Below, in pieces: positions 53,281-61,804 of a stretch of 64,000 nucleotides of DNA. The DNA comes from Sagittula stellata E-37 (GTDB taxonomy: Bacteria > Pseudomonadota > Alphaproteobacteria > Rhodobacterales > Rhodobacteraceae), in the NCBI RefSeq assembly GCF_039724765.1, contig NZ_CP155729.1, positions 4,039,501-4,103,500 of the forward strand. The letters are read 5' to 3'. How positions within the stretch are numbered: position 1 is the first letter of the stretch; each line of letters opens with the position of its first letter. Made by a program: the position numbers and the translations under genes. Below the pieces are notes generated by a model. It saw nothing but the letters and a program-made list of their open reading frames with translations, was not told the DNA's origin and did no database searches.

Positions 53281-55517
53281 TCGGCGGCCTCCTTCCAGTC
53301 GGTCGGTGGGGTCATTTCGGGGTAGAGATCCGCCAGCTCTTCCGGCGTGTAGTCGTCCACGGCGACAACCTTCTGCACAGCCTCCTGCATTCTCTGCAGC
53401 TGGGCATATTCGGCCTCAGAGAGCAGTCCTGCGTCCAGCCCTTCCTGCGGGGTTTTGCGCACATCGCGCAGACGCTTTTCCAGAGGGGCCGCTTCCAGCA
53501 CCAGCTTGTACGCCGTATCGAGCAGGCCCAGACCACTGTCGGGCTTGGGCGCGTAGTAGTGGCCGACCAGACGGCTGCGGGTGTCCGATGGCTCGTAGAT
53601 CAGCTTGGCGACCTCCTCGATCACCTGATCCGAGGGACCCCGCGCATGGGCACCGGGACGTAGGATGGGCCGCAGCAGCCAGCCGACCCAGCGTGCGGGC
53701 ATGTTGGCGATCACCTCGTCGAGCGCGCGACCGATCCGGGCGAAACTCGTTTCGGTGGCATGGCGCACCAAGGGCAGGTCGGCGTCGTGACGCCCGTCGT
53801 CTTCCCAACGCTTCAGCACGGCAGCCACGAGATACATCTCCGACAGCGCATCCCCCAGCCGGGCCGAGATCATCTCGCGCCGCTTCAGACCGCCCCCCAG
53901 CGTCAGGAACGCCATGTCCGCCGTCAGGGCAAATGCCGCAGACCAGCGCGACAGGCGCCGATAGAACGGTGTCGCCTTGCCTGCATCGTCGGGGGCCTTG
54001 CCACGCCCGGTCCAAGCCGACCATCCCGCGCGACAGACCGTTCGGAGGGAGTGTCCGACGTGCGCCCAGAAATGGGTGTCGAAGGAGTCGAGCGATTTGT
54101 CCGGGTCCGGCTCCTGTATCGCTTCGATTTCGTCCAGCAGATGCGGATGGGCCCTGATGGCCCCTTGCCCGAAGATGATCAGGTTGCGGGTCACGATGTT
54201 CGCGCCCTCGACCGTGATCCCGATGGGAATGGCGCGATAGTGCGACTGGAGATAGTTCAACGGACCGTCGATGACCGCCTTGCCTGAATGCACATCCATG
54301 GCATCGTTGATCGTTTCACGCATCCGGGTCGTGGCGTGATACTTCATGATCGCGGATATCACGGCCAGCTTGTACCCGTCGTCCAACGCCGCCGTCGTCA
54401 GGCGGCGGCCCGCATCGATCGTGTAGGCGTTGGAAGCGATGCGGGCCATGGGCTCCTGCACGCCGCCGAACAACCCGATGGGCAGATTGAACTGTTTGCG
54501 GATGCGGGAATAGGCGCCGGTGCTGTGCGCGGACATGGCTGCCGCTGCGGCCGACAGCGATGGCAGTGAGATTCCGCGCCCGGCGGCCAGCGCACTCATC
54601 AGCATCATCCATCCGCGCCCCGCATAGTCCGGCCCGCCGATGATATGGTCGAGCGGCACGAAGACGTCCTTGCCGGTGGTCGGCCCGTTCATGAACATGG
54701 TCCCCGAGGGCAGGTGCCTGCGGCCGGTCTCCACCCCCGGCAAATCCGTCGGAACGAGCGTGCATGTGATCCCTATGTCATCGACCTCGCCCAGCAGGTG
54801 GTCCGGGTCGCGCAGCTTCAGGGCAAGACCCAGCACCGTGGCGACCGGCGACAACGTGATGTAGCGCTTGGCCCATGTCATGCGGATGCCAAGCACCTCT
54901 TCGCCATTCCACTGCCCCTTGCAGACGACGCCTTCGTCCGTCATGGCCGACGCGTCCGATCCGGCGTCTTCGGAGGTGAGCCCGAAGGCGGGCAGTTCTT
55001 CGCCGCGCGCGAGGCGTGGCAGCCAGTGCCGTTTTTGCGCGTCGGTGCCGAATTGCAGGATCAGTTCACCGGGACCGAGCGAATTGGGCACCATGACCGT
55101 CACCGCCGCCACGACGGAATGCCCCGCGATGTAGCGCACGACTTCCGAATGGGCATAGGCAGAGAAACCGAGTCCGCCGTGCTCCTTCGGGATGATCATG
55201 CCGAAAAAGCCTTCGTCGCGCAGATAGGTCCACGCCTCGCGGGGCAGATCGCCGGTGCGCCTGTCGATATCCCAGACGTCGATCATGTCGCAGAAGGTCC
55301 GGCATGGCCCGTCGATGAAATCCCGCTCCTCGTCGGTAAGGGCGGGCGCCTTCATGCTGCGCAGCATCGTCCAGTCCGGATTGCCGGAGAACAGTTCCGC
55401 CTCGAAGTGGACGTCTCCGGAATAGACGGCTTCGGCCTCTGTCGAGGACAGCGACGGCATCGCCCCCCTCGCCCACTTCAAAATCGGCTTGGTGACGTAA
55501 TTCTTTCTGAATGACAT
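53277..55517 (-). CDS. Acyl-CoA dehydrogenase (FadE-like)
   Basis: FAD-dependent dehydrogenase of 746 residues that starts beta-oxidation. The E. coli FadE-like group is shown by the N-terminal extension (MSFRKNYVTKPILKWARGAM), WDIDRRTGDLPREAWTYLRD, FFGMIIPKEHGGLGFSAYAHS, and FGLTSEDAGSDA in the FAD-binding middle domain, plus a C-terminal ~200-residue extension specific to FadE. E. coli FadE is ~814 residues, the difference being mostly at the N-terminus. Start ATG 55517 follows GGAGGAACCGCC. It is the first gene of the fadE-thiolase-fadJ-hydrolase operon; its promoter lies in the ~280 bases shared with the divergent cobalamin riboswitch. I see no gene in that gap. Confidence 0.93.
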   Translation of the reverse strand: MSFRKNYVTKPILKWARGAMPSLSSTEAEAVYSGDVHFEAELFSGNPDWTMLRSMKAPALTDEERDFIDGPCRTFCDMIDVWDIDRRTGDLPREAWTYLRDEGFFGMIIPKEHGGLGFSAYAHSEVVRYIAGHSVVAAVTVMVPNSLGPGELILQFGTDAQKRHWLPRLARGEELPAFGLTSEDAGSDASAMTDEGVVCKGQWNGEEVLGIRMTWAKRYITLSPVATVLGLALKLRDPDHLLGEVDDIGITCTLVPTDLPGVETGRRHLPSGTMFMNGPTTGKDVFVPLDHIIGGPDYAGRGWMMLMSALAAGRGISLPSLSAAAAAMSAHSTGAYSRIRKQFNLPIGLFGGVQEPMARIASNAYTIDAGRRLTTAALDDGYKLAVISAIMKYHATTRMRETINDAMDVHSGKAVIDGPLNYLQSHYRAIPIGITVEGANIVTRNLIIFGQGAIRAHPHLLDEIEAIQEPDPDKSLDSFDTHFWAHVGHSLRTVCRAGWSAWTGRGKAPDDAGKATPFYRRLSRWSAAFALTADMAFLTLGGGLKRREMISARLGDALSEMYLVAAVLKRWEDDGRHDADLPLVRHATETSFARIGRALDEVIANMPARWVGWLLRPILRPGAHARGPSDQVIEEVAKLIYEPSDTRSRLVGHYYAPKPDSGLGLLDTAYKLVLEAAPLEKRLRDVRKTPQEGLDAGLLSEAEYAQLQRMQEAVQKVVAVDDYTPEELADLYPEMTPPTDWKEAAE

Positions 55518-55808
55518 GGCGGTTCCTCCACCCGGAAAACGCCCCGGCGGTGGAAGGGTTCCTGCTGCGCTGCATTCCGGGCGGATGACGTTCCGTCGTG
55601 CGCACGTCGCGATCGAGCGCATCTGGACGGCTTTGGCGATGCACCGCGTCCGGGTTGTTTGCGATCCGGGACGGTGTTCGGCCACGCGCCCTTGGGTATC
55701 GTTGCCGGCGCCGACGGATCAACGCGCATACACTCTTCGCGGGAAGTCGACACTCATTTTATCGCGCCCGGAGATTGACGGACAAGCCGTATCCGTGCTT
55801 AACGATCC

Positions 55809-56000
55809 GCGATGGTTCCCGGAACGCCAGCAAGCCAACCGGGATGAAAAGGGAACACGGTGAGGATGTCCGCAAGGTGCCGAATCCGCGACTGCCCCCG
55901 CAACTGTGAGCGGAGAGCGATCCTGAGAACACCACTGGGCCGGTAGGCGGCTCGGGAAGGTTCGGGAAAGCGTTGACCCGCAAGTCAGGAGACCTGCCAT
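55809..56000 (+). promoter_or_regulatory. Cobalamin (B12) riboswitch
   Basis: Adenosylcobalamin-type aptamer. Conserved pieces are in the right order: GATGAAAAGGGAAC (from 55843), GCCCCCGCAACTGTGAGCGG-type core (CTGCCCCCGCAACTGTGAGC, about 55892-55911), ACCACTGG (55931-55938), and the B12 box AGTCAGGAGACCTGCC (55983-55998). The 5' boundary is approximate. A short hairpin CGGCGCG-CTC-CGCGCCG (56004-56020) follows and could be the expression platform, with a weak T-stretch after it or by hiding a ribosome-binding site. It precedes the ferredoxin-like gene and the ABC operon on the same strand, so these are expected to be repressed when B12 is plentiful. Confidence 0.95.
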
Positions 56001-56063
56001 CTCCGGCGCGCTCCGCGCCGCAGTCACTTTTAACCGGGCGGGGTGTCCGGCAGGAGATGTGCT

Positions 56064-56198
56064 ATGTTTGGACGGCTCTTTGTGCCCGATGTCATCGCTG
56101 GTCTGCCCGCCCCGCATTTGTGCGGAGGGCACCATGGCAGATGCACGGATAATTCCCCTGAGACGACACGACGACGGTTGCGGCGCGGGCCGCTTTGA
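56064..56198 (+). CDS. Possible 44-codon leader ORF between riboswitch and ferredoxin gene
   Basis: Frame of 44 residues beginning MFGRLFVPDVIAGL with AGGAG seven bases before the ATG, as good a ribosome-binding site as that of the downstream gene. It contains a His/Cys cluster, HLCGGHHGRC, and ends inside the ferredoxin gene, whose start it overlaps. The opening MF-x-RLF...IAGL faintly recalls the start of CbtA cobalt-transporter proteins, which often follow B12 riboswitches, so it could be a decayed cbtA remnant, a true small metal-binding leader or chance. Only the initiation signals are strong evidence. Confidence 0.3.
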   Translation: MFGRLFVPDVIAGLPAPHLCGGHHGRCTDNSPETTRRRLRRGPL

Positions 56199-56964
56199 GG
56201 GTCCGCCCGTGGAATGGGTTCTCTTTGCCTGTTCGTCGGCCAACCTGAGCGCAGGCGGTTTCCACCGACTGGAGGCGATCTGCGCCGCGGCGACGGAACG
56301 CCCCCACATGCTCATCCGCCTAGAAGACATGGGCCGGAGCCTGTTCGAGGCGCTGGACGAGATGCGGCGCGGCGGCGCCCGCGCGATCCGGCTGCAACCC
56401 ATCGGACTGCCGTTTCCAGAGAGCCTTCTGGCCTGGCTTCCCGGCGTTCTGGCCGACTGGTCTCTACGACCGGTCAATGCGGCCATCGGCGTGACACTCG
56501 GCCCAGAGCCATCCCGCATGGATGCCGGCCCCACCGAGATGCTGCGCGACCTGCTTGCCGCGCCTTCGACGTCGGTCGAAAATGTGAAACCCGCGCTCGG
56601 CAAGCCCGGCTGGGACACCCCTCCCGATTTCGACTTTCATCTGCTGGTCTGCACCGGGCCGCGTTGCCAGATGCGCGATGCCGCGAGTCTCAGCCATGTC
56701 CTCAAGGCCGAATGCGCCGAGGCGGGCATCGCGAAGCGCTGCCTGACGACGACCACCGGCTGCATCTTTCCCTGCAACAAGGGGCCCGTCGTCGCGGTCT
56801 ACCCGCTAGGCGACTGGTTCCACGTACCGGACCGCGCGGCAGCCCGACGCCTCGTGCGTGAGGTGCTTTGCGCGGGGCGCGGACTGCCTGACCTGCACAT
56901 CCACACCGCCCGGCTCAGCCAGCCCAGTCAACACACGACGCCCCACAGGAGCACCATATCATGA
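56134..56964 (+). CDS. CbiX-like / thioredoxin-like [2Fe-2S] ferredoxin fusion protein, B12-riboswitch controlled
   Basis: Protein of 276 residues in two parts. The C-terminal half has Cys173-x4-Cys178 and Cys210-x3-Cys214 (VCTGPRCQ and TTGCIFPCNKGP), the ligand pattern of thioredoxin-like [2Fe-2S] ferredoxins. The N-terminal half (about 25-112) resembles the sirohydrochlorin cobaltochelatase (CbiX) fold in SLFEALDEMRRGGARAIRL and following helix, but the metal-binding His of CbiX (normally in H-G-S after the first strand) is replaced by ACSS, so chelatase activity is doubtful. GGAGGG lies five bases before ATG 56134. It follows a cobalamin riboswitch and overlaps the ABC binding-protein gene by ATGA. 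A role in cobalt handling or corrinoid reduction is inferred. Confidence 0.7.
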   Translation: MADARIIPLRRHDDGCGAGRFEGPPVEWVLFACSSANLSAGGFHRLEAICAAATERPHMLIRLEDMGRSLFEALDEMRRGGARAIRLQPIGLPFPESLLAWLPGVLADWSLRPVNAAIGVTLGPEPSRMDAGPTEMLRDLLAAPSTSVENVKPALGKPGWDTPPDFDFHLLVCTGPRCQMRDAASLSHVLKAECAEAGIAKRCLTTTTGCIFPCNKGPVVAVYPLGDWFHVPDRAAARRLVREVLCAGRGLPDLHIHTARLSQPSQHTTPHRSTIS

Positions 56965-58496
56965 GACACCTTGCGACCACGCTGGCCCTCGCCGCCCTTA
57001 CTTTTGGCCAGCCCGCCCCGGCGCAGGAGGCCGATCAGCCGATCCGCGTGATTACGTCGTTCCAGATCGACAGCATGGACCCCGAGTCCGAGGGTTTCTG
57101 GTTCCAGGAATTCGGCGTGGCCGAGTTGCTGATGGAATTCCAGCGTGATGGCTCCGTGGCGCCCTGGCTGGCCGAAAGTCTGGAACAGGTGGACGACCTG
57201 ACCTGGGTTATCACGCTCAACAAGGGGGTGACGTTCCAGAACGGCCGCCAACTGGACGCGGATGCGGTGAAGCGGCTGATGGACTTCCGGCTGGCGAACA
57301 AGGCGTCGCTGCAAGGCGTCGTGCCGCCAGAAACGACCTTCGACGTCACTGGCCCGCTGGAAATCACCGTGAAGACACCGGTGCCGCTGCCCGAGTTCCC
57401 GAACGTGCTGGCCCACGAAAGCTATTTCCTGATCTACGATCTCGATGCCGTGGAGGCCGCGAACGGGGACTGGGAGGCGCTGGAACATGCCGGTATCTAT
57501 ACGGGCCCCTACGAGGTGACCGACCTGACTGACGCGGCCCTGACCGCCACCCGCAACGAAAACTACTGGCGTGGTACGCCGGCCATGCCGGGTGTTACCG
57601 TCACCTTCGTGACCGACCTCAATGCCCGGGTGCTGGCGATCCAGAACGGCGAAGGGGATATCGCGCTTTATCCGCAGATCTCGGCCAAGCCGGTCTACGA
57701 CGCCACGCCGAACGTGAACCTCGCCTTGGGCGACCTGTCCACCGGCGGCTATGCGGCCTTCATGAACACCGAAGAGGGGCCGCTTGCGGACGTCGCCGTC
57801 CGGCGCGCCCTGATGAAGTCCATCGACTATGCCGAGGTGTCCGATGCGGTGTTCCGGGGCGCCACGGCAGAAGCAGAGGGGCTGTATTCCACGGCCTTCC
57901 CCTGGGCCGTGGCGAACTACGAACACGACCCCGAAGAGGCCGCGCGCCTGCTCGACGAGGCTGGCTGGACCCTGGACGGCGACATCCGGACGAAGGACGG
58001 CGCCCCCCTGACGGTCAAATTGGTGATCTACCCGCAACAGCCCGACCTCGTGCCCCTGTCGAACGCGCTGCAGGCCTATCTGCGCGCGCTTGGTGTCGGC
58101 ACCGAAATACTGTCGGTGGACGACGTCAACGAGGCGATAACCTCCGGTTCGATCGACTGGGACATGGCGCTGCTGGGCAACGGGTCGGCCACCGTCGGCG
58201 CGGTGCAGGGTTTTCTCGCCCGCTATCTGGCCTCGGACGGCAACCGGAACTATGCGGGGTATTCCAACGCCCGCATGGACGACCTGATCGCGGCGCTTGC
58301 CGTGGAGGTGGACAAGACCGCAAGAAACGAGATCCTGCGCGAGATTCAGGGCATCCTGGTCGAAGACGATCCCTACGTGTTCAACGTGACCATGCTGCGC
58401 CCGCGGGCGCTGGTGTCGGACGCCTGGTCGACCTACGAGCCCGGTGTCGCCTGGCGGCATATCGGCTGGCAGACCGCGCCCGACGCGGTGCGGTGA
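56961..58496 (+). CDS. ABC transporter substrate-binding protein, peptide/nickel family, B12-regulated
   Basis: Periplasmic protein of 511 residues of the SBP_bac_5 family (peptides, nickel/cobalt complexes, opines). Signal peptide residues 1-21 (ending PAPAQ). Family phrases include ITSFQIDSMDPESEG, VAPWLAESLEQVDDLTWVI and LNKGVTFQNGRQLDADAVKR, which resemble NikA-type more than OppA-type proteins. It lies downstream of a cobalamin riboswitch and is coupled to the ferredoxin-like gene by ATGA. I therefore infer cobalt (as a chelate) or a B12 precursor as ligand; peptides cannot be excluded on sequence alone. Confidence 0.88.
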   Translation: MRHLATTLALAALTFGQPAPAQEADQPIRVITSFQIDSMDPESEGFWFQEFGVAELLMEFQRDGSVAPWLAESLEQVDDLTWVITLNKGVTFQNGRQLDADAVKRLMDFRLANKASLQGVVPPETTFDVTGPLEITVKTPVPLPEFPNVLAHESYFLIYDLDAVEAANGDWEALEHAGIYTGPYEVTDLTDAALTATRNENYWRGTPAMPGVTVTFVTDLNARVLAIQNGEGDIALYPQISAKPVYDATPNVNLALGDLSTGGYAAFMNTEEGPLADVAVRRALMKSIDYAEVSDAVFRGATAEAEGLYSTAFPWAVANYEHDPEEAARLLDEAGWTLDGDIRTKDGAPLTVKLVIYPQQPDLVPLSNALQAYLRALGVGTEILSVDDVNEAITSGSIDWDMALLGNGSATVGAVQGFLARYLASDGNRNYAGYSNARMDDLIAALAVEVDKTARNEILREIQGILVEDDPYVFNVTMLRPRALVSDAWSTYEPGVAWRHIGWQTAPDAVR

Positions 58497-58497
58497 C

Positions 58498-59439
58498 GTG
58501 ATCCGGGTCGCCCTTCGACGCCTTGCCCAGGCCGCGCTGACCGCGCTTGCCGCCAGCCTGCTGGTCTGGGCGATGCTGCCGCTTGCGCCGGGCGACCCGG
58601 CGTACCGGATCCTGAAATCGCAGGCGCCGGAACATGAACCCACCCCCGCCGAGATCGCCGACCTGCGCGAGGACATGGGCCTCGACCGGCCGTTCCCGGT
58701 ACGATACGCGGCCTGGCTTGGGCGCGTGGTGCAGGGCGATCTCGGCGTGTCGTGGCGGACCGGCCAGCCGGTCTCGGACGAGATCGCTCGACGCCTTCCG
58801 GCGACCCTCACCTTGCTGGGCCTTGCACTGGCCGTCTCCGTTTTGGTGGCGCTGGCCCTCGCGCTGATCTCGGCGGCATTCCGGGATCGCTGGCCGGACA
58901 GGCTCATCCGTGCCTACACGCAGGTCGGTGCGGCATTGCCGACGTTTCTGTTCGGCCTTCTGGCGCTGCAATACGTCGTCGTGGGTGCCGGTGTGGGCCG
59001 GGTGCTGTCGGGCGGCACGCTCGGCATGGCCATCCTGCCCGCGTTGATCATCGGCGTCGACCGCGCGGCGGGGTGGACGCAGCTTTTGCGGGCCTCGCTG
59101 ATCGACGCCATGAACAGCGGCTACGCCCAGGTGTCCCGCGCCCGTGGCGCACGATCACGGCGCACCCTGCTGATCCACGCCCTACCCAACGCGGCCCTGC
59201 CTTTCCTGACAGCCATCGGCGTGTCCATCGGGGCACTGCTGGGCGGTTCGCCGATCATCGAGGAGCTGTTCACCTGGCCCGGCCTTGGCAGCTACACGCT
59301 GGCGGCGCTGACAGCGCGGGACTTTCCGGTGATCCAGGCCTTCGTGCTTGTCTCGGCCGGTCTGTACGTCGTCTCCAGCCTGCTGATCGACCTGGCCGCC
59401 ATCGCCATAGACCCCCGACTGCGCGCGGCCCGGGCATGA
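58498..59439 (+). CDS. ABC transporter permease, NikB/DppB-like
   Basis: Inner-membrane permease of 313 residues. It starts with GTG at 58498, one base after the binding-protein stop (TGACGTG), giving VIRVALRRLAQ as the family-like N-terminus. The segment LPLAPGDPAYRILKSQAP and DLREDMGLDRPFPVRYAAWLG match the periplasmic part of DppB/NikB proteins, and the coupling loop AQVSRARGARSRRTLLIH is present. About six helices. Its stop overlaps the next permease start by ATGA. Confidence 0.91.
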   Translation: MIRVALRRLAQAALTALAASLLVWAMLPLAPGDPAYRILKSQAPEHEPTPAEIADLREDMGLDRPFPVRYAAWLGRVVQGDLGVSWRTGQPVSDEIARRLPATLTLLGLALAVSVLVALALALISAAFRDRWPDRLIRAYTQVGAALPTFLFGLLALQYVVVGAGVGRVLSGGTLGMAILPALIIGVDRAAGWTQLLRASLIDAMNSGYAQVSRARGARSRRTLLIHALPNAALPFLTAIGVSIGALLGGSPIIEELFTWPGLGSYTLAALTARDFPVIQAFVLVSAGLYVVSSLLIDLAAIAIDPRLRAARA

Positions 59440-60326
59440 GCGCGATCTGGCCCCGTCTAGGCGTGGCGCGCGCCCGTCCGCCCGACACTACGCCGACCCG
59501 TAGGCTGCTTCCCCGGTTGTGGCGGCACCGCAGCGGGCGTGCGGGGCTTATCCTTGGCGGTCTGCTGCTGGCTTTCGCGCTGATCGGCATGGTCTGGACA
59601 CCCCATGAACCCGACTGGCCCGACTACGCCGTGGCTTTGCAGGGTCCCGGCACGACACACCTGCTTGGCACCGACGACACCGGGCGCGACCTGCTGTCCC
59701 GGCTGATGGACGGCGCGCACCGGACTCTGGGCGCGGCGTTGACGGTGCTGGGCGGGGTGTTTGCCATCGGTCTTGTCTATGGCACGGTCTCGGGACTGGC
59801 CGGAGGACCGGTCGACACGGTGATGATGCGTGTCGCCGACGTGATGATGAGCCTGCCCGGACTTGTCCTCGCCTTCGCCGTGATCGGCGTGCTCGGACCC
59901 GGTTTCGTCAACCTGCTGATCGCGCTGATCGTCGCGGACTGGGCCTGGTATGCCCGGCTGGCGCGCTCGATGGCCATCGGCAGCGGGAACAGGCCCGACG
60001 TGATCGCCGCGCGCATGGCCGGTGTGCCGGGCTGGCGGATCGTGACCCGCCACATCCTGCCGGGGATCGCGCTGCATCTCGGCGTCGTCGCCTCGCTTGC
60101 GTTGGGCGGTATGGTGGGCGCGATTTCGGGCCTTTCGTTCCTTGGCCTCGGCGTGCAGCCGCCCCGGGCGGAATGGGGGGCGATGCTGTCGGGGGCGCGC
60201 CTGTTCTTCGCGGTCGCGCCATGGCTGTTGTGGGGACCCGCTGTCCTGATCTTCCTCTCGGTCCTGTCCGCGAACCTGATCAGCAACGGCCTACGCGACG
60301 TGCTCTCTGTGGACGGGCGGCGATGA
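59436..60326 (+). CDS. ABC transporter permease, NikC/DppC-like
   Basis: Inner-membrane permease of 296 residues with about six helices. LLGTDDTGRDLLSRLMDGAHRT is the conserved NikC/DppC phrase before the core domain. The coupling loop is RPDVIAARMAGVPGWRIVTRH, and SGLSFLGLGVQPPRAEWG lies near the C-terminus, as in all DppC-type permeases. ATG 59436 overlaps the preceding stop and the end overlaps the ATPase start by ATGA. Confidence 0.91.
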   Translation: MSAIWPRLGVARARPPDTTPTRRLLPRLWRHRSGRAGLILGGLLLAFALIGMVWTPHEPDWPDYAVALQGPGTTHLLGTDDTGRDLLSRLMDGAHRTLGAALTVLGGVFAIGLVYGTVSGLAGGPVDTVMMRVADVMMSLPGLVLAFAVIGVLGPGFVNLLIALIVADWAWYARLARSMAIGSGNRPDVIAARMAGVPGWRIVTRHILPGIALHLGVVASLALGGMVGAISGLSFLGLGVQPPRAEWGAMLSGARLFFAVAPWLLWGPAVLIFLSVLSANLISNGLRDVLSVDGRR

Positions 60327-61720
60327 CTCCGGTCCTCGACTGCCGCAACCTCACCGTGTCCTACGGAACCGGCCCCACGGTCACCGGTGTCAGCTTTTCC
60401 CTGAAAGCGGGCGAATGCCTTGCGCTGGTCGGCGAGTCCGGCTCCGGCAAGTCGACGATTGCACAGGCGGTCCTCGGGCTTCACAGGCCCGGGACCCGGG
60501 TTTCAGGGCGGCTTTCCCTGTTGGGGCACGACCTCATCTCTGCCAGCGAGGACGAACTCACCCGCCTGCGGGGCACCCTTGTCGGCTACGTTGCACAGGA
60601 CCCCTATTCGGCCTGCGATCCGCTGCGCACCGTCGGGCACCACGTGGGCGAAGCCTGGCGAAGCCGTGGCCTCAGGCCCGCCCGCGATTGCATCGCCAAG
60701 CGCCTGACGGCCACGGGGATAGACGACGCGCCACACTTTGCGACGAAGGCCCCGCATTGCTGGAGCGGAGGGATGCTGCAACGTGCCTGCATCGTGGCCG
60801 CCACCGCCCATGTGCCGACGCTTCTTGTGGCGGACGAGCCGACAAGCGCGCTGGACGCCCACCGCGCCGAAGAGATCCTGGCGACGTTACGCGCGAGCGG
60901 CTCGGCGATCCTGCTCATCAGCCACGATCTCGAACTCGTGCGCCGCCACGCGGACCGGGCCGCAATCCTGCACGAGGGACGGATCGTCGACGACGTGCCT
61001 GTATCCGCGCTCGACGATGGGGCACGGCATGTGGCGACACGCCGGCTGGCCGGCGCGGTGAGCTCTCCTCCGGTCATGCGGCCGCAGCCGCCGGGCGAGG
61101 TTCTGGTGGCCTGCAAGGACGTCACACGCAGCTACGCCGGAGCCCCCCGGACCATCGGCCCGCTCAGCTTCGAGGTTCGTGCCGGGGCCTGCATCGGGCT
61201 CGCCGGCCCGTCCGGATCGGGCAAGTCGACCGTGCTGCGCACGCTGGCCGGGCTCGATACGCCCGATACGGGACAGGTTTGGCGTGCCCCCGAACTCAGC
61301 CGTGCCGGTGCGATCATGCCCGTCTTTCAGAACCCGGCCGCCAGCCTCAACCCGTTCTGGCCGGTTTGGCGGACGATCAGCGAACCTGCGTCCGTCACCA
61401 GGCGCATCCGCACCGAGGACCGCAAGGCAATCGCGCGCGACCTGCTTTGCAAGGTCGGGCTGGACCGCGCCGACATCAATGCCCGCCCTTCCGAATTCTC
61501 GCTTGGTCAGTGTCAGCGGATCGCCATTGCCCGCGCCGTTGCCGCGCAGCCCCGTCTGTTGGTCGCCGACGAGCCGACAAGCGCGCTCGACACGGTCTCG
61601 CGCGCCATGGTGGCCGACCTGCTGGCCAAACTGGTGGAAGAGGGAATGGCCCTTGTCGTTGCAAGCCACGATCCGTGGCTGCACCAGCGACTGAATGCGG
61701 AAACCCTCACGCTCGGTTGA
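60323..61720 (+). CDS. Fused ABC transporter ATPase (NikD-NikE / DppD-DppF-like)
   Basis: ATPase of 465 residues with two ABC domains, much shorter than the OppDF fusion in this window (608) because each domain lacks the C-terminal oligopeptide-transporter extension. Domain 1: Walker [10 protein letters not shown], signature CWSGGMLQR, Walker B LLVADEPTSALD. Domain 2: Walker A GPSGSGKST, signature FSLGQCQR (a Leu where the motif LSGGQ has its first Gly), Walker B LLVADEPTSALD. The altered second signature suggests asymmetric ATP sites. The missing tails argue for a non-peptide ligand, as in NikDE. It is the last gene of the riboswitch operon. Confidence 0.9.
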   Translation: MTPVLDCRNLTVSYGTGPTVTGVSFSLKAGECLALVGESGSGKSTIAQAVLGLHRPGTRVSGRLSLLGHDLISASEDELTRLRGTLVGYVAQDPYSACDPLRTVGHHVGEAWRSRGLRPARDCIAKRLTATGIDDAPHFATKAPHCWSGGMLQRACIVAATAHVPTLLVADEPTSALDAHRAEEILATLRASGSAILLISHDLELVRRHADRAAILHEGRIVDDVPVSALDDGARHVATRRLAGAVSSPPVMRPQPPGEVLVACKDVTRSYAGAPRTIGPLSFEVRAGACIGLAGPSGSGKSTVLRTLAGLDTPDTGQVWRAPELSRAGAIMPVFQNPAASLNPFWPVWRTISEPASVTRRIRTEDRKAIARDLLCKVGLDRADINARPSEFSLGQCQRIAIARAVAAQPRLLVADEPTSALDTVSRAMVADLLAKLVEEGMALVVASHDPWLHQRLNAETLTLG

Positions 61721-61804
61721 TTGCGCGGAGGCGCTCCTGCAGAACCGCCAAAGGTCCGGCCCGGGCAATTTGGCTGACCAGACCGCACGCGAACGGTTCA
61801 GGTG

